Notes under the pieces: model-generated | Told to the model about the DNA's origin: nothing | The model's input: only the letters and a program-made list of their open reading frames with translations | Databases searched by the model: none | In this document: positions 52,666 through 61,069 of the stretch, piece after piece | How the letters are laid out: every line of letters starts with the position of its first letter | Position numbering within the stretch: position 1 is the stretch's first letter | Made by a program: the position numbers and the translations under genes | Source: Actinomadura alba | GTDB taxonomy: Bacteria; Actinomycetota; Actinomycetes; Streptosporangiales; Streptosporangiaceae | Assembly (NCBI RefSeq): GCF_014323705.1 | Contig: NZ_JABVEC010000030.1 | Coordinates: 1 to 64,000, forward strand | Reading direction: 5' to 3' | DNA: 64,000 nucleotides

Positions 52666-53238
52666 ATGAATCGCAGACTCGCGGTCGCGGCCCTGGCCGC
52701 CGCACTCACGCCCTGCCTCGCCGCCTGTTCGCCGGGCGGCCCTGCGCAGCCGTCGGCTTCGCCCTCCCTAAACGATGTCCAGAAAAACCTGGCGGTCACC
52801 AAGCGGTTCGTCAAATGCGCACGAGAGCACGGCTACCCCACGTTTCCCGATGCGGTGGTCGACAACGGCGAGGTCACGTATGCGCACAGCAGTGACGCCG
52901 AAGGAGCGGCCATCAAGAGCAAGATCGCGGCTCTGGAGCGGGTCCCCGAGTGCAAGGCGATCCTGACCGAGATGCAGGCGCTGAGACCCCGCAACGTCGG
53001 GCCCAGGAATAGGCCGACGGGCAAGCCCAGCGCCGAGATCATGCAGAAGCTCCGGCGTTTCGCGCAGTGCATGCGCCAGCACGGCGTCCCGGCCTGGCCC
53101 GATCCCAAATCCGACGGCTCGTTCCCCGTCAGCCAGACCACGGTGGGCGACCCCAAGGCGAACCCCACCGCCCGGGCCGCGGGGGAGGCGTGCGAGCAAC
53201 ACCGCGCCGGCACCGAGCCCTTTGGGTATTTCTCATGA
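52666..53238 (+). CDS. lipoprotein of unknown function
   Basis: This 190-residue protein has a lipobox LAAC (Cys21) after a short signal. The mature part has two repeated motifs, FVKCAREHGYPTFPDAVV and FAQCMRQHGVPAWPDP, each a C-x2-R-x-HG-x-P-x-x-PD unit. The two units probably come from duplication and may bind metal or heme-like ligands. The gene overlaps the next one (ATGA) and so belongs to the efflux operon. The start Met at 52666 is inferred from the signal peptide. Confidence 0.8.
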   Translation: MNRRLAVAALAAALTPCLAACSPGGPAQPSASPSLNDVQKNLAVTKRFVKCAREHGYPTFPDAVVDNGEVTYAHSSDAEGAAIKSKIAALERVPECKAILTEMQALRPRNVGPRNRPTGKPSAEIMQKLRRFAQCMRQHGVPAWPDPKSDGSFPVSQTTVGDPKANPTARAAGEACEQHRAGTEPFGYFS

Positions 53239-54350
53239 GGGCCGGTGTCGTCCCGGCGGCCATCGCCGTGGTCCTCGCCGCCGGTGGAGTGGGCGCGTGG
53301 CAGGTCACCCGGCCGCGTCCTGCCGCGGACGAGAACGCGCCGCGGGTGGCCGTGACCTCCGCGGTGGTGAGCCGCGGTGACATCGTCGCCCGCGTCCAGC
53401 TTCCCGGCGTGCTCGAATTCGACGGTACGTACTCGATCGCGAACCAGCTCCCTCCGGGGGTGGTCACCTCCGTGGCCCGTACGGGCTCCGTGCTCGCGCG
53501 CGGCTCCCGGCTGTTCACGGTGGGCGCCACCCCGGCGGTGCTCATGTACGGATCGCGGCCCGCCTACCGGGACTTCGCGGCGGGCATGACCGACGGCGGC
53601 GACGTCAGAGACCTGGAACGCAACCTGGCCGCCCTGGGCATGGATCCCGGCCGTGCGATGACGGTGGACCGGCACTTCTCGGCGGCGACGGCGGCGGCGA
53701 TCCGCCGCTGGCAGAAGGCCCGCGGGCTGCCCCTCGCGGCCCGCACCGGCCGGCTCGCCCTCGGCGAGGTGGTGTTCCTCCCCGGCAGGATCCGGGTCAA
53801 GAGTGCCGAGACCACCTCCGGATCATCGGCCGGACCTGGCGCCAGGATGCTGGCGGCCACCTCCACGAACCAGGTCGTACGGGTGACGTTGAGCACCGAC
53901 CAGCGGTCTCAGGTGCACGTGGGCGACCGGGTGGAGGTGACCCTCACCGGTGTGCCCCGCGGTGTCCAGGGACGTGTCCGCAGCGTGGGAACGGTCGCCA
54001 CCGCGCCCACCCAGGCCGGGGGCGGGGGCGGGGACGGCCCGAACGCGCAGGGCCCGGCCACCGTCCCCGTGACGATCGTGCTGATCAGGCCGGGCAAGGC
54101 GTTCGCCGGTCTCGATCTCGCCCCGGTCCAGGTCGCCGTCGCCGGCTCGCGGCGGCAGGGCGTGCTCACCATCCCCATCACCGCGCTGCTGGCCCGGCCC
54201 GGCGGCGGCTACCAGGTCGCCCTCCTCGAGGGAACCTCCCGCAGGCTCCTCCCGGTGCGGCCCGGACTCTACGACCAGGACACGGGGACCGTCGAGGTGA
54301 CCGGCGCCGGCGTCCGCGAGGGCGCCCGGGTGGAGGTGCCGGTGTCGTGA
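53235..54350 (+). CDS. periplasmic adaptor-like protein with peptidoglycan-binding domain
   Basis: This 371-residue protein has an N-terminal membrane anchor (about 4-24), a beta-barrel/lipoyl-like part split by a PG_binding_1 domain (about 118-155, DLERNLAALGMDPG and AIRRWQKARGLPL), then HlyD-like strands (GVLTIPITALLARPGGGYQV). This is the actinobacterial adaptor type that links a MacB-like transporter to the wall. Overlaps with both neighbours (ATGA, GTGA) show tight coupling. Confidence 0.88.
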   Translation: MRAGVVPAAIAVVLAAGGVGAWQVTRPRPAADENAPRVAVTSAVVSRGDIVARVQLPGVLEFDGTYSIANQLPPGVVTSVARTGSVLARGSRLFTVGATPAVLMYGSRPAYRDFAAGMTDGGDVRDLERNLAALGMDPGRAMTVDRHFSAATAAAIRRWQKARGLPLAARTGRLALGEVVFLPGRIRVKSAETTSGSSAGPGARMLAATSTNQVVRVTLSTDQRSQVHVGDRVEVTLTGVPRGVQGRVRSVGTVATAPTQAGGGGGDGPNAQGPATVPVTIVLIRPGKAFAGLDLAPVQVAVAGSRRQGVLTIPITALLARPGGGYQVALLEGTSRRLLPVRPGLYDQDTGTVEVTGAGVREGARVEVPVS

Positions 54351-55063
54351 CCGACGTCATGAGCGATGTCGTGAGCGATGTCGTCCTGTCCTTCGACGGC
54401 GTGACCAAGACCTACCCCGGCACGCCGCCGGTGGAGTCGCTGCGCGGCGTGGACCTGACGGTGCGCGCCGGGGAGATGGTCGCCGTCGTCGGCCCGTCCG
54501 GATCCGGCAAGACCACGCTGCTCAACCTGGCGGCGGGACTCGACCGTCCCACGCTGGGTTCCGTACGGCTGACCGGCCGGCCCATCGAGACGCTCTCCGA
54601 CAGCGGACTGTCGGGGCTGCGCGCGCACGCCCTCGGCGTCGTCTTCCAGCAGTTCTTCCTCCTGGACCACCTCAGCGCGGTGGACAACGTCGCCACCGGA
54701 CTGCTCTACCGGGGCGTCCCGGCCCGGCATCGCAGGGAGGCCGCGCTGACCGCCCTCGACCGGGTCGGCCTGGCCAACCGCGCCCACCAGCACACCCGCA
54801 CGCTGTCCGGGGGAGAACGCCAGCGGGTCGCCATCGCCCGGGCCCTCGTCGGCAGACCGGCCCTCGTGCTCGCCGACGAACCCACCGGCAACCTCGACAG
54901 CGTCGCCGGCGGCCGTCTGCTCGATCTGCTCACCGAACTGAACGCCGACGGAGTCACCTTGCTCATCATCACGCACGACCCGCAGGTCGCGGCTGCCTGC
55001 CCCCGGCAGGTCCAGATCCTCGACGGCCGGGTCGGCGCCGACACCCACGCGAGTGTCCGATGA
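54347..55063 (+). CDS. ABC transporter ATPase, MacB/LolD type
   Basis: This 238-residue ATPase has Walker A GPSGSGKTT, signature LSGGERQRVAIARAL, Walker B LVLADEPTGNLDS and H-loop IITHD. The start GTG 54347 overlaps the adaptor stop. It partners the permease that starts at 55060. Confidence 0.95.
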   Translation: MTDVMSDVVSDVVLSFDGVTKTYPGTPPVESLRGVDLTVRAGEMVAVVGPSGSGKTTLLNLAAGLDRPTLGSVRLTGRPIETLSDSGLSGLRAHALGVVFQQFFLLDHLSAVDNVATGLLYRGVPARHRREAALTALDRVGLANRAHQHTRTLSGGERQRVAIARALVGRPALVLADEPTGNLDSVAGGRLLDLLTELNADGVTLLIITHDPQVAAACPRQVQILDGRVGADTHASVR

Positions 55064-56268
55064 CCGCGCCCCGGACCGCGCCCCGGTCACGGGTCCGCCC
55101 GGCCGACCTGCTGCCGCTGGCCACCATGGGCCTGCGGAGCCGTCGCCTCCGCACCGCCCTGTCCACCCTGGGCATCGCCATCGGCATCGCCGCGATCGTC
55201 GCCGTCCTCGGCATCACCCGCTCCAGCCAGTCCGAGCTGATCAGCCGGATCGACCGGCTCGGCACCGACCTGCTCACCGTCGCCACCGGCCAGTCCGCGG
55301 GCGGTGACGAGGTCCCGCTTCCGCGGACCGCCCGGCTCACCACCGCGCACACCGACGGCGTCGAACGCGTCACCGCCACTGCTCAGCTCGACGGCGTCGG
55401 CGTCTTCCGTACCGACCGGATCCCCGCCTACAGCAGCGGCGGCCTGGACGTACGAGCCACGGAGCCCACCCTGCTCGGCACGCTGGACGGCCACCTGACG
55501 TCGGGGACCTTCCTCACCGCCGCCACCAGCCGCTACCCCGCCGTCGTCCTCGGCCACGACGCCGCCCAGCAACTGGGCATCGCCCATCTCGACCCGGCCA
55601 CCCGCGTCTGGATCGGCGGGCACTGGTTCACCGTGACCGGAATCCTGCGGCCCCTTGAGCTCGCCCCCGAGATCGACCGTGCCGCCCTCATCGGCATGCC
55701 GATCGCCGCTGACTACTTCGATTACGACGATCATCCGAGCCGGCTCTACATCCGGGCCGACCCCGACCGCGTCGCCGAGACCGCGGGCCTTCTCGCCCGG
55801 GCCGTCAACCCTGAGGATCCCCACACCGTGGACGTCAGCCGGCCCTCCGACGCCCTCTCATCCCGGCTCCTCGTCGCGGACTCGACCACCTCCCTGCTGC
55901 TCGGGCTCGGCGCGGTCGCCCTCCTGGTGGGCGGCATCGGCATCGCCAACGTCATGGTGATCTCGGTGCTCGAACGCCGCACTGAGATCGGTCTGCGCCG
56001 GGCCCTCGGTGCCACCCGGCGCCACGTCGCCGCGCAGTTCCTGCTCGAGTCACTGCTGCTCGCCACCGCCGGGGGAGTCGGCGGAATCGCGTTCGGGGCG
56101 GTCGTCACCTACGCGACCGCGCTGGGCCGGCATTGGCAACCCGTCGTCCCCGCCCTCGGTGTCGTCCTCGGCCTCGCGGCCGCCGTGGTCATCGGGGCGC
56201 TGGCGGGCGTCTACCCCGCTGCCCGCGCCTCGCGCCTCCCGCCCACCGACGCCCTGCGGGCCGTCTGA
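55060..56268 (+). CDS. MacB-like ABC transporter permease
   Basis: This 402-residue protein has one N-terminal helix (about 31-50), an external MacB_PCD domain, and three C-terminal FtsX helices (LLLGLGAVALLVGGIGIANV, ERRTEIGLRRALGATRRHVA, and the final PAARASRLPPTDALRAV signature). It completes the lipoprotein-adaptor-ATPase-permease operon. The cargo may be an antimicrobial peptide, lipopeptide or metabolite. Confidence 0.95.
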   Translation: MTAPRTAPRSRVRPADLLPLATMGLRSRRLRTALSTLGIAIGIAAIVAVLGITRSSQSELISRIDRLGTDLLTVATGQSAGGDEVPLPRTARLTTAHTDGVERVTATAQLDGVGVFRTDRIPAYSSGGLDVRATEPTLLGTLDGHLTSGTFLTAATSRYPAVVLGHDAAQQLGIAHLDPATRVWIGGHWFTVTGILRPLELAPEIDRAALIGMPIAADYFDYDDHPSRLYIRADPDRVAETAGLLARAVNPEDPHTVDVSRPSDALSSRLLVADSTTSLLLGLGAVALLVGGIGIANVMVISVLERRTEIGLRRALGATRRHVAAQFLLESLLLATAGGVGGIAFGAVVTYATALGRHWQPVVPALGVVLGLAAAVVIGALAGVYPAARASRLPPTDALRAV

Positions 56269-56330
56269 CGCACGGACCGGCCTCCACAGGTCGTTCGGTA
56301 GACGCGACCGTACCGACCCTCATCGGCCGC

Positions 56331-56402
56331 TCAGGGCAGCAGCAGCAGCCGGGCCGGGTCGGCGATGACGCGCCAGACGACGAGCGCCGCGGCGCCCTGC
56401 AT
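56331..56402 (-). pseudogene. 3' end remnant of a ROK regulator gene
   Basis: On the minus strand the last 23 codons read QGAAALVVWRVIADPARLLL, closely matching the end of the intact ROK protein at 58.5 kb (RGAAGLVIERVLADPGGLLS). The rest of the gene is absent. Nothing else was found in 56269-56467. Confidence 0.5.
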
Positions 56403-56467
56403 GCCCGCTGACCGTCCTCGGTCTCGCATAGCGAGAATGCGCCCAGCCTTGGGCCGTCGGGGTGTGA

Positions 56468-57091
56468 TCAGGTGGATTGGCGGAGTGTTATTGCGATGGG
56501 AGTCATCTCCACAAGTGTGCCTAGCGGCTCTGGGAGCTGGTAGTGGAATTGGAGGGTGTAGGTGCCGCCGCCGCGGAAACGGCCGACCCACCTGAGCGTT
56601 GCGATGGTCGTGCCGGTCGGGTCGTTGAGGGACCAGCCGAGCCGTCCGTCGGAGGCGTGTCCGCCGTCCGAGGATGCATAGGTTCGGCCGGTTTCGGTGA
56701 CGACGAGGTGGCAGAGGAGTTGGTTATTCGGGTCGAGGAGTTGCAGCGGGCCCATACCGATGCGTCCTGAGAGGCCTTCTTTGGAGTCTGCCAGCCGTCC
56801 GAGAGGGGTGCCGTCGGGGGCCGCGATGACGATGGTGACCTCCCATTCCTGGTGGTGTCTGGTAATCGGGACGGTCGACGAAGCACAGGGGGATACCGTC
56901 CGGACGGTTAACCTGCAGGACGACGCGGCTGGTCGTGTCGGAAGGGGGGGACCCGAGCCAGCGTGAGAAGGCGCTCTTCTTTTGGCCCGCCGTCTGGACG
57001 GCGTGTGCGAGCACGACTCCCTGTCCGCCGGTGATCTGGAAGTTCAATTGCGCGTAACCTGTTCGGTGCGGAGCAGCGGCTCGTTGAACAT
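56468..57091 (-). pseudogene. LURP-one/scramblase-like protein gene with frameshifts
   Basis: It begins at ATG 57091 as MFNEPLLRTEQV, then a shift leads to GYAQLNFQITGGQGVVLAHA, QKKSAFSRWLG and CFVDRPDYQ. A second shift near 56860 leads to RHHQEWEVTIVIAAPDGTPL, RIGMGPLQLLDPNNQLLCHL and the end LVEMTPIAITLRQST. The joined protein resembles the LURP-one/tubby-C-like fold. With two breaks (near 57055 and 56860) it should not give full-length product. Confidence 0.55.
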
Positions 57092-57100
57092 GACGCGTTC

Positions 57101-57292
57101 TTACCTGTCCCAGGGCGGTGTCTCGTCATGGCTGGTGGTGGAGGTGCCGCCCGGCGTCTCGGTCTTCGACGTGTACTTGGTGGAGCCGTCCCCGTATTCC
57201 CCGGTCTCGGTCCGCTTGTAGACGTCGCCGCCCTGAGCCTGGCCGCTGACGTATCCGTCGACCTTGCCCTTGCCGGTCTCGAATGTTGGCGC
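57101..57292 (-). pseudogene. C-terminal gene fragment with repetitive hydrophilic sequence
   Basis: It is an open minus-strand frame between two stops, 63 codons, with no start codon. It reads FETGKGKVDGYVSGQAQGGD, then YKRTETGEYGDGSTKYTSKT and ends PPWDR. Codon use is good and the composition (Gly, Thr, Lys, Tyr) is unlike a random frame. It looks like the tail of a deleted gene that lay just upstream of the LURP-one-like gene. The family is unknown. Confidence 0.35.
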
Positions 57293-57359
57293 CTACGGTT
57301 TAATCGGCGACCAGTTCCCGAGTACCTCTAGATAAACCTGGACCTGGAGATGAACGTTG

Positions 57360-58424
57360 ATGGCTACAGAGCTTCGCCAGGTCGGCACATTCGAAGCCGT
57401 AAAGCACTTGTTCAGGTTGTGGCTGCCGGGATGGCGGCTCGCGCTCGTCGGAGGCGAGGCTCCCCAGGAGGAGTGGACCTCCACGCCTTCCCTGACTGAG
57501 GTGGCGGAGTACGGGGCGTTCCCGGGAACATTCGCCGACTCCGGCGGGCAGCGCCATCCGGTGGCTGTTGAGCGGTTCGATATCGATGACCCAGACGAGA
57601 CATCCGACAGCCCCCTGCACGCGTCCTGGGGGCTGCCTATCGAGGGTGCGGAAAAGGCGTACGAGTTCCTCATCGGAGCATTGGAATCCGGTGGCGGACT
57701 AGACCGACGAGGCCGGGCGCTGGCCGGATACGCGGTCGGCTACCTTGCCGCAGACGCCACAGACCTGCTGCGGATCGAGGTCGCAGCCGAATCGGGCGGC
57801 TCCGTAATCGACGATGAGCTGCACCTACTGTTCCGCAGTTGGAGGAGCACATGGCGGCTGTCCCTGGCCCCCGCCCCGATCGCCCCTGATGTCCCCGTTG
57901 GGGCCGAGTATCGAATCGCCTGCGTCATTACCCTTTTGGGCGAATTCCTGAGAATCAACAACACCGACGAGGTGACCTTCGAGGTGAGCTTCGGAACCCA
58001 CGACGTTGACCTCGACGTCGCTGATCCCGACGCCGTCTTCCGGGCGGGCTGGAAAGGAGACGGGCACTGGCTGATCGCGGAGGAGGGGGACGACGAGGAT
58101 GACGACGTGCTCTGGGCGCTGGATGCAGCCTCCCTGGAGGCCGCGCTGACCGAGTCGGAACGAAACATCGTCGCAGCGGCCCGCGCCACGACCATTCTCT
58201 GGGAATTCGACGACACGACACCCGAGATTCCCGGCGACGAACTCGTCTCCTGGCTGGCCCGGGACCTCTACGGGATGATCGCCACCGAGGTCACCGGCAC
58301 ATCCGGAACCCTGCTCGCCTACGCCAAGAAGTTCCCGCTTGAAGGAGTTCTGTGCGGTGAAGGGGACTCCTGCGTCCTGCTGGTCGGCCCGGGACGTACG
58401 GCCCTCGTCTACGTCAGCGGCTGA
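57360..58424 (+). CDS. acidic protein of unknown function
   Basis: This 354-residue soluble protein starts at ATG 57360 with GGAG ten bases upstream (TTG 57357 would add one residue). It has a first part with LFRLWLPGWRLALVGGEAPQ, a middle with a run of Asp/Glu (EEGDDEDDDVL), and an end GEGDSCVLLVGPGRTALVYV. Weak internal similarity between LWLPGWRLAL and FRSWRSTWRLSL hints at a duplicated domain. No family is recognised. An immunity role is possible from context. Confidence 0.6.
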   Translation: MATELRQVGTFEAVKHLFRLWLPGWRLALVGGEAPQEEWTSTPSLTEVAEYGAFPGTFADSGGQRHPVAVERFDIDDPDETSDSPLHASWGLPIEGAEKAYEFLIGALESGGGLDRRGRALAGYAVGYLAADATDLLRIEVAAESGGSVIDDELHLLFRSWRSTWRLSLAPAPIAPDVPVGAEYRIACVITLLGEFLRINNTDEVTFEVSFGTHDVDLDVADPDAVFRAGWKGDGHWLIAEEGDDEDDDVLWALDAASLEAALTESERNIVAAARATTILWEFDDTTPEIPGDELVSWLARDLYGMIATEVTGTSGTLLAYAKKFPLEGVLCGEGDSCVLLVGPGRTALVYVSG

Positions 58425-58477
58425 TCGCCGTGCGTCTGGCCCGCCGGCAAGCAGGCCTCACCACGGCCTGCGGTCGA

Positions 58478-59782
58478 TCACTGCCTGGGGTGGTCACGTC
58501 GTGCCGCGCGGACGCTCAGCAGGCCGCCCGGGTCGGCGAGCACGCGTTCGATGACGAGTCCGGCGGCTCCGCGCACCGCGGCCTCACCGGCCAGCCGTGA
58601 GACCACGACCGACGGCGTACGGCCGCGGATCCCGGTGGTCGCCGCGGTGAGCGCCTCCTGCACGGCGGGCCGCGCCCAGGGGGCCAGCGGAGAGAAGATC
58701 CCGCCGAGCACGACCGAGTCGGGGTCGAGCAGGTTCACCGCCGCCGACAGCGCCGAGCCGAGCGCGTGCCCGGCCCGATCGACCGCCGCCACAGCCCGCT
58801 CGTCGCCCGACCGCAGCGACTCCAGCAGCACCGCCATGGGACCGTCGGGGTCGGCGGCCACGGTCGTCGTGAAGGACGTGCGCGCGTCGGTCACCCCGGC
58901 GGCCCGCAGTACGGCCTCCTGGCCGGCGAACTGCTCCAGGCAGCCCCGCCCGCCGCAGCTGCAGGGCGGGCCGCCGGGCTCGACGACGAGATGGCCGAGC
59001 TCACCGGCGAAGCCGTGGGCGCCGCGGAAGATCTGGCCCGAGACCACGATGCCCGCGCCGATGCCGACCTCGCCGGACACGTGCACGAAGTCGCCGAGTT
59101 CGCGTCCCACACCGAACCAGAGCTCGCCGAGGGCGCCCAGGTTGGCCTCGTTGTCGGCGTCCGGGGGCAGCCGCAGCGTCGGCAGCCCGTCCGTCAGCAG
59201 CGTTCCGGCCGGGACGTCGCTCCAGCCCAGGTTGGGTGCCGTGCGCAGCCAGCCGGTGCGGCGGTCGAGGACGCCGGGCAGGGCCACGACCGCCCCCGCG
59301 ACGGTGAGCCCTTGGTCTGCGGCCGAGTCGATGGCCTGGGCGGCCTGCCGCGCGAGCGCCTCGATGACCTTCTCGGGCGCCCGCCCCCGGTTGTCGGTCG
59401 CGATCAGATGCCGGTGGCGCACCCGCCGGCCGAGATCGATGACGCAGGCCGCCAGGTAGTCGACGTTGATCTCCAGGCCGAGCCCGGCGACACCGTCGCC
59501 GTTGACCGAGACGGCGACGCCCGGCCGGCCGCGCTCGCCCTCGCGCACGGTGCCGCCGTCCTGTACGAGGCCGCCCTCGGCCAGCACGGCGACGAGGTTG
59601 GACACGGTCGTCTTGGTGAGTCCGGTGAGGTCGGCCAGCCTGGCCCGGGTGACGGATTGATGCCGTACGACCTCGCCGAGCACGACGGCGAGGTTGTGCT
59701 CGCGCATGGTGCCGTGCCGGACAGGGCCGCCGTTGAACGTGGCGTGTCGCCGTGCCCGGTCATCCGCACCGCTATTGAGCAT
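58478..59782 (-). CDS. xylR: ROK-family repressor of xylose genes
   Basis: This 434-residue protein has an N-terminal winged HTH (VTRARLADLTGLTKTTVSNL) followed by a ROK domain with the zinc motif GELGHLVVEPGGPPCSCGG then GCLEQ and the phosphate/sugar site GEVGIGAGIVV. It faces xylA across 107 bp, the standard place of the XylR repressor, which releases DNA when xylose binds. The function is inferred from this layout. ATG 59782 starts the protein. Confidence 0.88.
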   Translation of the reverse strand: MLNSGADDRARRHATFNGGPVRHGTMREHNLAVVLGEVVRHQSVTRARLADLTGLTKTTVSNLVAVLAEGGLVQDGGTVREGERGRPGVAVSVNGDGVAGLGLEINVDYLAACVIDLGRRVRHRHLIATDNRGRAPEKVIEALARQAAQAIDSAADQGLTVAGAVVALPGVLDRRTGWLRTAPNLGWSDVPAGTLLTDGLPTLRLPPDADNEANLGALGELWFGVGRELGDFVHVSGEVGIGAGIVVSGQIFRGAHGFAGELGHLVVEPGGPPCSCGGRGCLEQFAGQEAVLRAAGVTDARTSFTTTVAADPDGPMAVLLESLRSGDERAVAAVDRAGHALGSALSAAVNLLDPDSVVLGGIFSPLAPWARPAVQEALTAATTGIRGRTPSVVVSRLAGEAAVRGAAGLVIERVLADPGGLLSVRAARRDHPRQ

Positions 59783-59789
59783 GGCTCAA

Positions 59790-59848
59790 GACTAATCAAT
59801 GCGCCCCGGCATCTTGACGACATCGGGCCCGTGGGACTTTATTAGTCC
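59790..59848. promoter_or_regulatory. candidate xylR/xylA operator-promoter region
   Basis: GACTAAT (59790-59796) and its inverse ATTAGTC (59841-59847) lie 44 bp apart. The second is inside the inverted repeat GGACTTTATTAGTCC (59834-59848). TTGACG (59814-59819), 18 bp, TTTATT is a weak rightward promoter that this palindrome would cover. Confidence 0.45.
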
Positions 59849-59889
59849 ATACAGTTGACGAATGATCTCTGTTGATCTGTGGAGGACCC

Positions 59890-61035
59890 ATGGCCTACGA
59901 CCCCACCCCGGCCGACCGCTTCACCTTCGGACTGTGGACGGTCGGCTGGCAGGCCCGTGACCCCTTCGGCGACGCCACGCGGGCCCCGCTCGACCCGGCG
60001 GAGGCCGTGCACCGGCTCGCCGAGCTGGGGGCGTACGGCGTCACCTTCCATGACGACGACCTGCTCGCGGTCGAGCCGGACCGCGACAAGGCGATCGCCT
60101 CCTTCCGCAAGGCCCTCGACGCGACCGGCCTGGTGGTCCCGATGGCGACCACCAACCTGTTCACCCACCCGGTGTTCAAGGACGGCGGCTTCACGTCCAA
60201 CGACCGGGACGTCCGGCGCTACGCGATCCGCAAGGTCATCCGCAACCTCGACCTCGCCGCGGAGCTCGGTGCCAAGACGTACGTCTTCTGGGGCGGCCGC
60301 GAGGGCGCCGAGGTCGACGCAGGCAAGGACGTCCGGGCCGCGCTCGACCGGTTCAAGGAGGGCATGGACCTCCTCTGCCAGTACGTGATCGACAAGGGCT
60401 ACGACATCCGCTTCGCGCTCGAGCCCAAGCCGAACGAGCCGCGCGGTGACATCCTGCTGCCCACGATCGGCCACGCGCTGGCGTTCATCTCCTCGCTGGA
60501 GCATGAGGAGATGGTCGGGCTCAACCCCGAGGTCGGCCACGAGCAGATGGCCGGGATGAACTACGTGCACGGCGTCGCCCAGGCGCTCTGGCACGGCAAG
60601 CTCTTCCACCTCGACCTCAACGGCCAGCACGGCCCGAAGTACGACCAGGACCTGGTGTTCGGCACCGGCGACGTGAAGAGCGCGTTCTTCCTGGTCGACC
60701 TGCTGGAGCACGGCGGTTACGAGGGGCCGCGGCACTTCGACTACAAGCCCCTGCGCACCGACGACGCCGAGGACGTGTGGGTCTCCGCGGCGGCCAACAT
60801 GCGCAACTACCTGATCTTCAAGGAGCGGGCACTCGCGTTCCGCGCCGACCCCGAGGTGCAGGAGGCACTGCGGGCCTCGCGCGTCGACGAGCTCGCCGTG
60901 CCGACGCTCGCGCCCGGTGAGACGTACGAGTCGCTGGCCGGTGACGACTTCGACCTCGACGCCGCCGCCGCGCGCGGTTTCCACTTCACCCACCTCGACC
61001 AGCTCGCCATGGAACACCTGCTCGGAGCCCGCTGA
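59890..61035 (+). CDS. xylA: xylose isomerase
   Basis: This 381-residue class I isomerase, typical of actinomycetes, converts D-xylose to D-xylulose (and glucose to fructose) with two divalent metals. It shows the catalytic His54 in VTFHDDDLLA, metal ligands Glu178 in FALEPKPNEPRGD, Glu214 and His217 in LNPEVGHEQMAG, and the Asp set in FHLDLNGQHGPKYDQD. GGAGG lies close to the ATG at 59890. xylB follows 34 bp later. Confidence 0.97.
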   Translation: MAYDPTPADRFTFGLWTVGWQARDPFGDATRAPLDPAEAVHRLAELGAYGVTFHDDDLLAVEPDRDKAIASFRKALDATGLVVPMATTNLFTHPVFKDGGFTSNDRDVRRYAIRKVIRNLDLAAELGAKTYVFWGGREGAEVDAGKDVRAALDRFKEGMDLLCQYVIDKGYDIRFALEPKPNEPRGDILLPTIGHALAFISSLEHEEMVGLNPEVGHEQMAGMNYVHGVAQALWHGKLFHLDLNGQHGPKYDQDLVFGTGDVKSAFFLVDLLEHGGYEGPRHFDYKPLRTDDAEDVWVSAAANMRNYLIFKERALAFRADPEVQEALRASRVDELAVPTLAPGETYESLAGDDFDLDAAAARGFHFTHLDQLAMEHLLGAR

Positions 61036-61069
61036 CACAGGACGCAGGACGGAAGGGAAGCACGCCGAC

